From Nonlabens sp. Hel1_33_55 (lineage in GTDB: Bacteria > Bacteroidota > Bacteroidia > Flavobacteriales > Flavobacteriaceae), in contig NZ_LT627735.1 in the NCBI RefSeq assembly GCF_900101765.1, positions 186,001-250,000 on the forward strand: 64,000 bases of DNA, given 5' to 3'. A program made the translations under genes and the position numbers. The notes under the pieces are model-generated. The model was not told the DNA's origin. It was given only the letters and a program-made list of their open reading frames with translations, and ran no database searches. Shown piece after piece: positions 16,246 through 25,602 of this stretch (its first letter is position 1; the number at the start of each line of letters is the position of its first letter).

Positions 16246-19211
16246 TTTTTAACTAATTTGATGGTTTGATTTTTATTATTTTCATCTTTAATTACAATTA
16301 AATAATAGCCTGAATTTAATTTAGAGGTGTCTAATTTAAAGGGGCTTGACGATAGATTATTTTTAGCAAAAAGTAATTTTCCAGTTATATCAAATAATTG
16401 AACAGATTGAAGGCCATATTTAGAGTCGATAGTGACTAAGTTGGAAGATGGATTAGGATACACTTTGATGACAGGCTGTTCACTAGAGCTGGGATTAACT
16501 ATTGAAAGGGTGAAGTTTTCAATACTACCAGAGTATAATTCATATCCATTATTTTCGGTATTTCCCCATAAAAAAATATTTTCATTATTTACTCTCATAT
16601 GCGTCCACTCGGGTGAACGACCATCTTCTAAATATTGTAAGTCGTCATTTAAAACATTAAAGTTGATGATCTGTTCCTGTTCAGTCTCATCATCGTGAAC
16701 GACCACACTTCTTATACCTCCAGAAGTTATAATCGCGTACAATTTATTTTTGGAAGAAATAAGATCAAAAAACAATTTGAAGCCAGTAAAGTCAGAAAAT
16801 ATCTCTTGACTTACACCATTTACAAGCTTAAAGATTTTACGGGACACTCGAGAAAATCGTGCGTCAGAATGTTCAGTAACGTAAATGTTCTTTTCTGTCG
16901 AGATTATATTATTTATCAAATTCCCACTAGATCCAAGAAAATTCTCTGATATTCTTTCAGTTCCGTTGGTTGTTCCATCAGTTTTATAGAGAGAATATCT
17001 CCCAACGTTGAAATACATTGTTCCATCTAACAATGCAGCATGTCGAGAATCGATAAAATCACTTTCTGACTGAGAAAATTCTTTTAAAATAACAACTTCA
17101 TTATTAACTAGTTTGCACACCTTATAGATGAAATTAAAGTCGTCATGTTTTAGAACAATCAAAGAATTTTCCAGAATAAATGTGTTTACTATATCTTCAT
17201 CGAGGACTCTAACATTTGACACTTCATCTGTAAAGTCGAACTGCACTAATCTGGTTTCACCAGATAGTGCTAATAAATTAGCGTAGTAGGTATCAACTAA
17301 ATAATAAATATTTTGAAGTGTGCTATTTTCAAACCCTGCACCAAAATTTAATTCTTTGGTATTTTCAACACTACCATCGGTAGTAAAGATTAAATTTTCA
17401 TCATCTGTATTACCATTAAAAAAGAATTTATTATTGGCTACAAATGCATTTTTACGCCCAAAATCAAAGTTGCCCGAGACCATACCATCTCCATTTGGAT
17501 TGATATCTTTTAATAAAAAAGTACCACTTTGTGTTCCATCGGTAATCCATGGTTCTACACCTTTATTCCTTGTTTCAGCTGCAAAGAAATATTTGCTATC
17601 ATTAGATATATTTGGAGATGACTTTAAAATTCTATCAAACTTATCACCATTTCCTTTTAAAAATAGATTGTTTGGCGGCTGGCTATTTGCAAAAACTAAG
17701 CTAGAGCCTGATTGGGATCGTATCCCATTAAATCCTTGAAAGAGGACGCCATCTTTAAAGGTAGAGATTATATTTTCATCAAAACGAATTCCTGAGTCGC
17801 TATGGTTCAAATCTTGGACAAGTTCAACTGTACCAAATGTAGAATCATAACTAAAAAGCTCAAAACCAGTAGTTTCATCATTTGCCACAAGATAAGTTTT
17901 CCCATTTAATTCGAGATATTCATTATCCACAGCGGTAGTTTGTGATGAGCTGATGGCATTTAACATAGTAATATTGTCGGAGTTAGGGTCTGTTTTGAAA
18001 AAAAATCCAAATTCTCTATTAGGAGTAAACCGATTTGCAAAGATAATGGTGCCGTTTGTGCTCGCGTGAATATCATCAGTCAGAATATTATCGACTCCGG
18101 TTTGATTTGTCAGTTTTTTTGTTCCAGAAATTGTACCATCTGTTCTCCATATGTTACTAGTATCCCGACTATTCCCGTAGAGAAAATAAATGTCACTGTC
18201 AGTCGCTACAATTTGCTCTTCTACAAATATGCCGGAACTACCGTTATTTGAAGTTATGAACGTTATCAGTTCAGTGCCTGAAGAACTACCATTAGTTTTC
18301 CATATTTGGACATCAGTACCTTTTTCACTAAATATATAAAGCTGGCCATTTAATTGAGCGGCAGTAATTACTCCAGAATCGGAAACTATTCCACTATTGT
18401 TTGAAGTAATGGGTGATGTTCCCATTGCGCTTCCATCTGTTTTCCATAATGCAACTTCAGTTCCATTAGTCGATGGAGTATAACCTAAAAAAAGTAAATT
18501 GTTATTTATGGGGTCATTATAAATGCTATTTGCTCCATCGCCTGATGCATTGATGTCCAATAATAACGTTGTTCCATCTGTTGTTCCATCAGTTCTCCAT
18601 ATTTCTTGACCATAAATATTGTCATCAGCTATAAAAAAAACAAAATTATTTAATCCAACAAATGATTGAAAGGTGCTACTTCCATTAGTATTTATATCCT
18701 TTAAAAGAAATGTCCCTTCAACTGTTCCGTCTGAAACATAAGGTTCAAGACCATGATTTTCATTATCTAAACTAAAATATGCCTTACCATTGTAATCGTA
18801 GAAATTACTTAAAGTATTTGTAAACGTACTAGGTTCTAGTATAATAATTAATTGACTCGTATTAGATATCTTATCGTACACAAAAAGCCTTTCCACTCTA
18901 CTACGCCTATTCCTTTCTAAATAAAAAAGTTTGTTATTTGACGTTCCAGCTAGAGTTAAATCAATAAAATTATTTTCAGCATTTGATATCCCAGTGAACA
19001 CTGTTTTATTAAGTGCTTCATCAAAGTAAAAAACACCCGTTTTAACGTTTGGATTGTCTGCTAGAAAATAAAAGCCATCAAGATCTTTTGTTAGTGATCT
19101 TGGTTTTGAAGAGCCGTAGTCATTAATTTGATTCAAAGTTAAATTCAATTCTTGAGCATAGATTAAACTTTGACTCATCACTATTATTAATAATAAGTAA
19201 ATTGCTTTCAT
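16242..19211 (-). CDS. Large secreted repeat protein with type IX secretion C-terminal tail
   Basis: A 989-residue secreted protein. The ATG at 19211 opens the signal peptide MKAIYLLLIIVMSQSLIYAQ and is preferred over 19229. The body consists of repeats of the kind EPYVSDGTVEGTFLLKDIN and EIWRTDGTTDGTTLLLDIN, about 50-60 residues each, that occur in surface proteins of Bacteroidetes and suggest a beta-propeller-like fold. The last 75 residues (VYPNPSSNLVTI ... GYYLIVIKDENN) are a type A sorting domain for type IX secretion. It is clearly richer in A+T than its neighbours and lacks the palindrome, possibly an acquired or fast-evolving gene. Confidence 0.85.
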   Translation of the reverse strand: MKAIYLLLIIVMSQSLIYAQELNLTLNQINDYGSSKPRSLTKDLDGFYFLADNPNVKTGVFYFDEALNKTVFTGISNAENNFIDLTLAGTSNNKLFYLERNRRSRVERLFVYDKISNTSQLIIILEPSTFTNTLSNFYDYNGKAYFSLDNENHGLEPYVSDGTVEGTFLLKDINTNGSSTFQSFVGLNNFVFFIADDNIYGQEIWRTDGTTDGTTLLLDINASGDGANSIYNDPINNNLLFLGYTPSTNGTEVALWKTDGSAMGTSPITSNNSGIVSDSGVITAAQLNGQLYIFSEKGTDVQIWKTNGSSSGTELITFITSNNGSSGIFVEEQIVATDSDIYFLYGNSRDTSNIWRTDGTISGTKKLTNQTGVDNILTDDIHASTNGTIIFANRFTPNREFGFFFKTDPNSDNITMLNAISSSQTTAVDNEYLELNGKTYLVANDETTGFELFSYDSTFGTVELVQDLNHSDSGIRFDENIISTFKDGVLFQGFNGIRSQSGSSLVFANSQPPNNLFLKGNGDKFDRILKSSPNISNDSKYFFAAETRNKGVEPWITDGTQSGTFLLKDINPNGDGMVSGNFDFGRKNAFVANNKFFFNGNTDDENLIFTTDGSVENTKELNFGAGFENSTLQNIYYLVDTYYANLLALSGETRLVQFDFTDEVSNVRVLDEDIVNTFILENSLIVLKHDDFNFIYKVCKLVNNEVVILKEFSQSESDFIDSRHAALLDGTMYFNVGRYSLYKTDGTTNGTERISENFLGSSGNLINNIISTEKNIYVTEHSDARFSRVSRKIFKLVNGVSQEIFSDFTGFKLFFDLISSKNKLYAIITSGGIRSVVVHDDETEQEQIINFNVLNDDLQYLEDGRSPEWTHMRVNNENIFLWGNTENNGYELYSGSIENFTLSIVNPSSSEQPVIKVYPNPSSNLVTIDSKYGLQSVQLFDITGKLLFAKNNLSSSPFKLDTSKLNSGYYLIVIKDENNKNQTIKLVKN

Positions 19212-19348
19212 ATATTTATTGCTGATCAAAATCTCAAACCTTTATTGACTCAATTACTTAGCTAGATTATCTAGTCATGAGGAACATTTGATATTTTTTT
19301 TTAAATATTATCAATTATAGACAAAATAATCATCATTAAAACTTTCAG

Positions 19349-21136
19349 CTATTCCGCTTTCGCGAAAGCAAACTCCTTACTAAAATTAATAGCCGTTTCA
19401 ATCAATGCTAAGTGTGAATAGGCCTGCGGGAAATTCCCTAGCAATCGCTTCGTCTTGAAATCAATATCCTCGCTAAATAATCCCAAGTGATTGCTGTAGG
19501 ATAATAACTGATCAAAATAAGCGCGCGCTTTCTCGGTCTCGCCAATTTTATGCAGGCTATCAATCAGCCAAAATGTACAGATCGTAAATGATGAACTAGG
19601 CTCACCAAAATCATCATTATTCTTGTAACGATACATCAAACCATTATTACACAACTCTTTTTCAGTAGCCTGCACGGTGCTGATAAATCGGGCATCGTCA
19701 GCCTTGATGAATCCGTATTGCTGCATTAAAAGGGTTGACGCATCCAGATCTTTGGAGCCGTAAGATTGTGTGTATGCTTGGACTTCTTCATTCCATCCAT
19801 TCGTATAAATATCATCGTGAATCTCACTGCGCAAAGCGCGCCATTCTTCTAAGTATTTAATTTTTCCTAATATTTCACTGATCTTGATGGCTCTATCTAT
19901 CGCAACCCAACACAACAATTTGGAAAATACAAAGTGGCGATCTTCAGTTCGTAATTCCCAGATTCCTTTGTCGGGTTCTTGCCAGTGTAAATTCACAATG
20001 GAAGTAATGCTTTTAATGATGGTCCACAATTCTTCACTATTATCAAGACTGGTCTCAAATTGAACGAACTGTTGGTAGATAACTTCCATCAATATACCAT
20101 AGATATCATTTTGTTTCTGGATGTATGCAGCGTTCCCAATTCGTACAGGGCTGGAATCCTTGTAACCAGAAAGGTGATCCAGAAATTCTTCAGTAAGGTC
20201 CTTCTCACCATTGATACCATACATAATTTGGATCTTCTCATCCTTTTCTGGAATGGTGTTTACTATAAACTGCAAGAACCTCCTTGCAGATTTCATATGA
20301 CCCAATCCAGCAATTACACGTATCACCATTGATGCATCACGTATCCAGCAAAACCGATAATCCCAGTTTCGTACCTCACCTATGGTTTCTGGTAAGCTTG
20401 TCGTGGCGGCCGCAAGAACGGCTCCTGTTTTTTCGAATGTCAATGCTTTTAAGGTCAGCGCGCTTCGTACAATTTCTTCCTGATATAATGGATATCGAGT
20501 GGTGCGCTCACTCCAATTCATCCAGTAGGTTTTGGTACGTTGGAACTTTAGATAAGCTCTATCCAGCGTTTGTGCTGTCAGTTTCTCGTGATAGGATAAC
20601 AACAAGAACGCATTGGTTTCTAGAGTAAATTGATTTCCAGCAATGATGTCCTCATTGTTGAGATCGCTGTAGAGAAATATAGACTCATATTCTCCTTCTG
20701 CAGTCATACTGTGGATATACTCGCCTTCATCAACTGTTGTGGTTTTTCCTGCAGCATATTTCAGTTTTGGATCATAGTTGATCTTAAACTGAGGCTTTCC
20801 TTTTAGTAAACGTATAAATCTCACGATATCTGGTGGCGCATAAAAACTACCATCATTATGTGGATAGCGCGGCATAAAATCGATAACCTGAAAGGCATCA
20901 TTACCGTTGTCAAAATTTGTCGTCAATATGTTGGTCTGCCACAAATATTCCTGGCTTATCTCATAGGAATCGTCCAGTTCAAAACCTAGGCTTCCACCTA
21001 TTTCATCGTCAAGAATCTTGGCAAAAACAGATGCACTGTCAAAGATGGGTAAGCAACACCAGTCGATTGATCCACGATCAGATACCAGGGCAGCACTTTT
21101 GCAATTTCCAATGATTCCGTAGTTCAGGTTTTCCAT
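19349..21136 (-). CDS. Glycoside hydrolase family 15 protein (glucoamylase/trehalase-like)
   Basis: A 595-residue cytosolic enzyme with an N-terminal beta-sandwich domain (about 1-220; GNCKSAALVSDRGSIDWCCLP) and an (alpha/alpha)6 barrel with the GH15 motifs RNWDYRFCWIRDAS and QEPDKGIWELR, the latter holding a catalytic glutamate. Members of this subgroup include bacterial trehalases. The divergent neighbour makes trehalose, which supports a role in trehalose or maltooligosaccharide turnover. The last residues FAFAKAE are encoded by a palindrome copy that overlaps the 3' end of the gene. Confidence 0.88.
   Translation of the reverse strand: MENLNYGIIGNCKSAALVSDRGSIDWCCLPIFDSASVFAKILDDEIGGSLGFELDDSYEISQEYLWQTNILTTNFDNGNDAFQVIDFMPRYPHNDGSFYAPPDIVRFIRLLKGKPQFKINYDPKLKYAAGKTTTVDEGEYIHSMTAEGEYESIFLYSDLNNEDIIAGNQFTLETNAFLLLSYHEKLTAQTLDRAYLKFQRTKTYWMNWSERTTRYPLYQEEIVRSALTLKALTFEKTGAVLAAATTSLPETIGEVRNWDYRFCWIRDASMVIRVIAGLGHMKSARRFLQFIVNTIPEKDEKIQIMYGINGEKDLTEEFLDHLSGYKDSSPVRIGNAAYIQKQNDIYGILMEVIYQQFVQFETSLDNSEELWTIIKSITSIVNLHWQEPDKGIWELRTEDRHFVFSKLLCWVAIDRAIKISEILGKIKYLEEWRALRSEIHDDIYTNGWNEEVQAYTQSYGSKDLDASTLLMQQYGFIKADDARFISTVQATEKELCNNGLMYRYKNNDDFGEPSSSFTICTFWLIDSLHKIGETEKARAYFDQLLSYSNHLGLFSEDIDFKTKRLLGNFPQAYSHLALIETAINFSKEFAFAKAE
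19355..19370. repeat. 16-bp palindrome, one mismatch
   Basis: CGCTTTCGCGAAAGCA at the 3' end of the GH15 gene, encoding its last AFAKA residues. Confidence 0.85.
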
Positions 21137-21233
21137 AAAAAAGATAAGGTTATCTATAATCCATTGCGGATTTTATTCTCAATTGTCGAAATTTAAGGAT
21201 TAAACAACCATTCACATAAAAACACTCCATTTT

Positions 21234-23441
21234 ATGAGTAAAACTATCATCGTTTCCAATCGCCTGCCGCTTCAACTCTCTATTGAGGATGGTAAAGTAA
21301 GTTCAGAACCCAGCGTTGGCGGCCTTGCCACGGGACTTAAATCTGTACATAGGGACAGCAATGGTATCTGGATAGGCTGGACAGGATTGACGCAGGAAGA
21401 GACGCCATCAGAACTAAAAGCAGACATTGACAATGCTGTTGAAAAAGAGCAATGTGCGGCTGTGGAACTTACCCAGAGCGATATGGACGGCTTCTACTAC
21501 GGTTTTAGCAATCGCACCATCTGGCCCCTGTACCATTATTTTATGGAATATGCAGAATTTGATGATGAAAATTGGGAAATCTACAAATCGGTTAACCAGA
21601 AGTTTGCTGATGTTGTTTTGGAAAACATTGAAGATGGTGATACCGTATGGGTCCACGATTATCAGTTGATGTTGTTACCGCAAATGATCAAAGAAAAAAG
21701 GCCTGATGTTTCTATCGGTTTTTTCCTCCATATCCCATTTCCTTCCTATGAGGTTTTCAGGACGTTGCCCTGGCGTGACCAGATTTTGAAAGGGCTTTTG
21801 GGAGCTGATTTGCTCGGTTTTCACACCTATGACTACGAGCGTCATTTCCTGAGCTCGGTCAGTAGAATTTTGGGCTATGAGGTGAGTTTTAATGAAATCA
21901 CCTTCAAGGACCGTCACATTACCGTGGATAGCTTTCCGATGGGAATTGATTATGAGAAGTTCCACGCTTTCGCGAAAGCGAACTACGAACAAACTGATAA
22001 AACACAGAGCGAGCTTCAACGTCGACTCGATCTACACGCAACGGCAACACCAGACGCCAAAATGATTTTATCCATCGATCGATTGGATTATACTAAGGGA
22101 ATCGCCAGCAGGCTCAAGGCATTTGAACATTTTCTGGAGAAATATCCGGAATATACAGAGAAGGTTAGATTGGTGATGCTCGCTGTTCCCAGTCGTTCCA
22201 ATGTTCCTCAATACCAGGTTTTGAAAAAAGAGATCGATGAGCTCGTGGGAAGCATCAACGGTAGGTTCTCTACCGTGAGTTGGACGCCAGTGTGGTATTT
22301 CTATAGATCGATGCCGTTCAATAATTTGATCGATTTATATACCTCGTGTGATGTGGCATTGATCACACCTATACGTGATGGAATGAACCTCGTGGCCAAA
22401 GAATATATCGCCACAAGAATCGATCGTACAGGAGTGTTGATCTTGTCAGAGATGGCTGGAGCAGCAAAGGAAATGAATGAGGCATTGTTGATTAATCCCA
22501 ATGATATAGGCCTGATTGCAGATACCATTAAAGAAGCGCTGGAAATGCCAGAAGAAGAGCAGAAGAAGCGAAACAAATTTATGCAAAAACGCCTGGAACG
22601 TTACAACGTAGAAAAATGGGCAAAAGACTTTATGAATAAACTAGACTCTATTAAAGGAATACAATCACAAGCCAAAGCGCAGCACATTAACAACAGTAAG
22701 CAAGAAGAGATCTTGGCCAAATTTAAAAATGCTAATAAGCGCATTTTCTTCCTTGATTATGACGGCACCTTACGCGCTTTTGTCAATAACCCTGGTGACG
22801 CAAAACCAGACCAGAAATTATTGGATTTAGTTACAAAACTACAAGCCGAAGAGAAGAATGAAGTCGTCATTATTAGTGGTCGTGATTCTGGAACCCTAGG
22901 AGAATGGTTCAAAGATGTACCGGTGACACTTATTTCAGAACACGGTGTTCTTAAGAAAACTTATGGTGGAGAATGGGAATTGACTGAGTCAATGAACAGC
23001 GATTGGGTACCAACAGTACAACCCGTATTACAGACTTTTGTGGACCGCACACCGGGAACATTTATTGAAGAAAAGAAATATTCCATCGCCTGGCATTACC
23101 GCAAAGCAGATCCAGACCTGGGAGAACAACGTGCGAATGAACTTTCCAATGTAATTCGGGAATTGACCAGCAATCACGGTTTGAGCGTGCTTTCAGGAAA
23201 CAAGGTATTGGAAATCAAGAGCAGCAACGTTCACAAAGGAAAGGCTGCAACCAATCATATCTTGAACCAAGAGTACGATTTCATCTTCTGCATAGGCGAC
23301 GACTGGACAGATGAATTTATGTTCCAGGATCTACCAGAAGACGCCATCACAGTTAAAGTAGGCGTCGCAAATACCGCAGCGCGATTTTACGTGGACGATA
23401 CAGATCACGTGAGAAAGATCTTAAACGCCTTTGCAGAATAA
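21234..23441 (+). CDS. otsAB: Bifunctional trehalose-6-phosphate synthase/phosphatase
   Basis: A 735-residue fusion. Residues about 1-470 form the GT20 synthase (SNRLPLQLSIEDGK, SVGGLATGL, VWVHDYQLMLLPQM, DGMNLVAKEY) joining UDP- or GDP-glucose to glucose 6-phosphate. Residues about 495-735 form a HAD phosphatase with FLDYDGTL (nucleophile Asp) and GDDWTDEFMF. Both active sites appear complete, so trehalose is made in one polypeptide. It is divergent from the GH15 gene. A palindrome copy encodes AFAKA near residue 245. Confidence 0.95.
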   Translation: MSKTIIVSNRLPLQLSIEDGKVSSEPSVGGLATGLKSVHRDSNGIWIGWTGLTQEETPSELKADIDNAVEKEQCAAVELTQSDMDGFYYGFSNRTIWPLYHYFMEYAEFDDENWEIYKSVNQKFADVVLENIEDGDTVWVHDYQLMLLPQMIKEKRPDVSIGFFLHIPFPSYEVFRTLPWRDQILKGLLGADLLGFHTYDYERHFLSSVSRILGYEVSFNEITFKDRHITVDSFPMGIDYEKFHAFAKANYEQTDKTQSELQRRLDLHATATPDAKMILSIDRLDYTKGIASRLKAFEHFLEKYPEYTEKVRLVMLAVPSRSNVPQYQVLKKEIDELVGSINGRFSTVSWTPVWYFYRSMPFNNLIDLYTSCDVALITPIRDGMNLVAKEYIATRIDRTGVLILSEMAGAAKEMNEALLINPNDIGLIADTIKEALEMPEEEQKKRNKFMQKRLERYNVEKWAKDFMNKLDSIKGIQSQAKAQHINNSKQEEILAKFKNANKRIFFLDYDGTLRAFVNNPGDAKPDQKLLDLVTKLQAEEKNEVVIISGRDSGTLGEWFKDVPVTLISEHGVLKKTYGGEWELTESMNSDWVPTVQPVLQTFVDRTPGTFIEEKKYSIAWHYRKADPDLGEQRANELSNVIRELTSNHGLSVLSGNKVLEIKSSNVHKGKAATNHILNQEYDFIFCIGDDWTDEFMFQDLPEDAITVKVGVANTAARFYVDDTDHVRKILNAFAE
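21965..21980. repeat. 16-bp dispersed palindrome, exact
   Basis: Inside otsAB, AFAKA frame, in the synthase domain. Confidence 0.95.
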
Positions 23442-23483
23442 TTCATTGGTTCCGTGAAATTCAAACTTGGTATAATTAACAAA

Positions 23484-24341
23484 ATGAGTTGGTTTGGCTT
23501 CTTGTTCATCTTCGTCATGGCCTGCCAAACCACCAACCATCAGTTGCCATCGCAGCGTTACAAGCAATTGTCTTTGGACAGTGGTTATGAAATTTCTGGT
23601 GATACTTTGATCATCAACCTACAAAATCCCGTTCACGCGCCAATGCGTTATAAGATTTCAACAGATGACCCTAATCTTAAAAGACTAATTCCCACGAACT
23701 GGATACAATTGAAATCTTTAGAGGATAGTACTATTGTTTTGAGGGATTCCGCTTTCGCGAAAGCGAACACATCTCAAATACAGATGTCCATATTATTTGG
23801 TGATCCAAATGTAGAGGTACGTCCGCATCCAATCCACCTTCCAACCGCATTAAATAAACCGGTGGCGATGATGCAGGTCTATAATGGTAATTTCTCTCAC
23901 TTCAAGACAAACTCAAGGTACGCATTGGATTTCACGATGGCAGAAGGTGATACCGTCTATGCCGCAGACGCTGGTCGTGTGATAGGCGTCATCAAGGATT
24001 ATGAGCGCGGCGGCAATGATGTGAAATGGACAGATTTTGCCAATTTTATAACGATCTACAATAATAAAGCGAACTGGTTCACCCAGTATGTTCATTTGAA
24101 AAAGAATGGAGCTTTTGTGAAAATAGGCGATAGCATCGTGCCGGGTCAACCCATTGGACTTTCAGGAAAAACGGGCTACACCAGTAAGGAGCATTTGCAT
24201 TTCAACGTTTTTAAAACGACAAATGAAGGTAACGGTATAATTTCAATGCCAGTAACCTTTTTTTATGTAGGCAAAGGCGCAGATTTGAAACAAGGTGAAA
24301 TGGTGACGCGCAGTTCTGCTCAAAATTCTGCATCAAAGTAG
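23484..24341 (+). CDS. M23 family metallopeptidase-like lipoprotein
   Basis: A 285-residue putative lipoprotein. The ATG at 23484 gives a lipoprotein signal ending in FVMAC; the GTG at 23454 would only add a hydrophilic leader. The M23 fold is seen at about residues 140-270 (SRYALDFTMAEGDTVYAADAGRV, then EHLHFNVF). The first zinc motif reads RYALDF rather than the usual HxGxD, so the first histidine ligand seems to be absent and the enzyme may be a non-catalytic activator or binding protein. It starts 42 bases after otsAB. A palindrome encodes AFAKA near residue 91. Confidence 0.8.
   Translation: MSWFGFLFIFVMACQTTNHQLPSQRYKQLSLDSGYEISGDTLIINLQNPVHAPMRYKISTDDPNLKRLIPTNWIQLKSLEDSTIVLRDSAFAKANTSQIQMSILFGDPNVEVRPHPIHLPTALNKPVAMMQVYNGNFSHFKTNSRYALDFTMAEGDTVYAADAGRVIGVIKDYERGGNDVKWTDFANFITIYNNKANWFTQYVHLKKNGAFVKIGDSIVPGQPIGLSGKTGYTSKEHLHFNVFKTTNEGNGIISMPVTFFYVGKGADLKQGEMVTRSSAQNSASK
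23750..23765. repeat. 16-bp dispersed palindrome, exact
   Basis: Inside the M23 lipoprotein gene, AFAKA frame. Confidence 0.95.
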
Positions 24342-24350
24342 AGCGTGTCT

Positions 24351-24358
24351 TATCTTTA
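24351..24358 (+). promoter_or_regulatory. -7 promoter box of the HMG-CoA lyase gene
   Basis: TATCTTTA, one mismatch to TAnnTTTG, ends 5 bases before the ATG; predicts a leaderless mRNA. Confidence 0.45.
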
Positions 24359-24363
24359 CAGGA

Positions 24364-25227
24364 ATGGAGAAAGTCAAAATCATAGAATGTCCACGTGATG
24401 CGATGCAGGGAATCAAGGATATGATTCCAACTGCAGATAAGGTTCAATACATACAATCGCTGTTGCGGTGTGGTTTTGATACGCTGGATTTTGGCAGTTT
24501 TGTTTCTCCACGAGCGATTCCGCAAATGGTTGATACCGCAGAAGTTCTCGCGCAACTGGACCTCTCAAAAACCGATTCCAAACTTCTAGCTATCGTAGCA
24601 AACTTGCGAGGTGCGCAAGATGCCTGTGAGCATCCAGAAATTGATTACTTAGGTTATCCATTTTCTATTTCGGAGAATTTCCAAATGCGGAATACCCACA
24701 AAACCATTGCACAGTCGGTTGAATTGTTACAGGAAATTTTAGATCTCGCTTTCACGAAAGGGAAAAAAGTCGTCGTCTATATATCCATGGGATTTGGAAA
24801 TCCTTACGGTGACCCTTGGAATGTAGATGTAGTAGGCGAGTGGACCGAAAAATTAAGCGCCATGGGCGTTGAGATCTTGTCATTATCAGACACCGTTGGA
24901 ACCTCAGATCCAGAATCTATTGATTATCTATTTTCTAATTTGATTCCTAAATACCCAAAAATTGAATTTGGCGCACACTTACACACCACGCCAGACAAAT
25001 GGCATGAGAAAATAGATGCTGCTTACAAAGCCGGTTGCCGCAGATTTGATGGAGCGATACAAGGATTCGGCGGTTGTCCGATGGCAAAGGACGAACTTAC
25101 CGGCAATATGCCAACTGAGAAAATGGTAAGTTATTTCAACGCTGTAAAAGCAGATTGCAACGTCAACGCGATGCCTTTTGAGAGTAGCTATAATGAGGCT
25201 ACCAAAATTTTTAGGCAGTATCATTAA
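24364..25227 (+). CDS. mvaB: Hydroxymethylglutaryl-CoA lyase
   Basis: A 287-residue TIM-barrel enzyme of the HMGL-like family that splits HMG-CoA to acetoacetate and acetyl-CoA, the last step of leucine degradation. The substrate and metal motifs are ECPRDAMQGIKD at the N-terminus, FGAHLHTTPD with the metal histidines and the HMG-CoA lyase signature GAIQGFGGCPMAKD with the catalytic cysteine. The size fits. A degenerate palindrome gives LAFTKGKK near residue 130. Leucine degradation would connect it with the branched-chain-type E1/E2 at 41.7 kb. Confidence 0.9.
   Translation: MEKVKIIECPRDAMQGIKDMIPTADKVQYIQSLLRCGFDTLDFGSFVSPRAIPQMVDTAEVLAQLDLSKTDSKLLAIVANLRGAQDACEHPEIDYLGYPFSISENFQMRNTHKTIAQSVELLQEILDLAFTKGKKVVVYISMGFGNPYGDPWNVDVVGEWTEKLSAMGVEILSLSDTVGTSDPESIDYLFSNLIPKYPKIEFGAHLHTTPDKWHEKIDAAYKAGCRRFDGAIQGFGGCPMAKDELTGNMPTEKMVSYFNAVKADCNVNAMPFESSYNEATKIFRQYH
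24747..24762. repeat. Degenerate copy of the 16-bp palindrome
   Basis: CGCTTTCACGAAAGGG, two mismatches, inside the HMG-CoA lyase gene in the AFTKG frame. Confidence 0.5.
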
Positions 25228-25556
25228 GGTCTCAGGAGTAAATTTCAAATTCTAATTCCAAAATATTCAAGACTGGCTTTGTCATGCTGACGCAGGTCAG
25301 CATCTCCCATTATAGAGTTCAAGCGCATGTCGTCTTATACAAATTCATGAAAGTAATTGGTAAGAATCGAATAGTGGAAGTAGTAAGCAGACCCTGAAAT
25401 AAATTCAGGGTGACAACTTGAATACTAGAGCCTGATCTGTATTCAAGTTCACGGTTATTGGACAAAAAAGTAAAGTCATTTAAAAGATTCCTGTTTCGAG
25501 CGTAAGTAGAGAAAACCAATGAGCAAGATTTCTGTGTGTTAATCCACTTGCACATC
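25228..25556. other. Gene-free stretch with a REP pair
   Basis: The 375-base gap between mvaB and paaE has no convincing gene. It holds the REP-like pair at 25279-25416 and, at its end, the paaE operator. The rest (25417-25556) shows no structure I can name. Confidence 0.6.
25279..25416. repeat. Paired REP-like element (BIME-like)
   Basis: Left hairpin TTGTCATGCTGA closing in TCAGCATCTCC (25279-25307), right hairpin GACCCTGAAATAAATTCAGG ending in GTGACAA (25389-25416). Same design as the element at 12641. Confidence 0.8.
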
Positions 25557-25576
25557 AAACTAACAAGTGTTAGTTT
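25557..25576. promoter_or_regulatory. Palindromic operator upstream of paaE
   Basis: AAACTAACAAGTGTTAGTTT: two perfect 9-base arms around AG. The 16-base core recurs upstream of paaZ and of the E2 gene. It has the size and form of a TetR-family operator and resembles the CnAACGnnCGTTnG type recalled for PaaR. It ends 26 bases before the paaE start, within the expected promoter. Confidence 0.75.
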
Positions 25577-25602
25577 CGTAGGGAATTAACGACTTAATTA
25601 GA

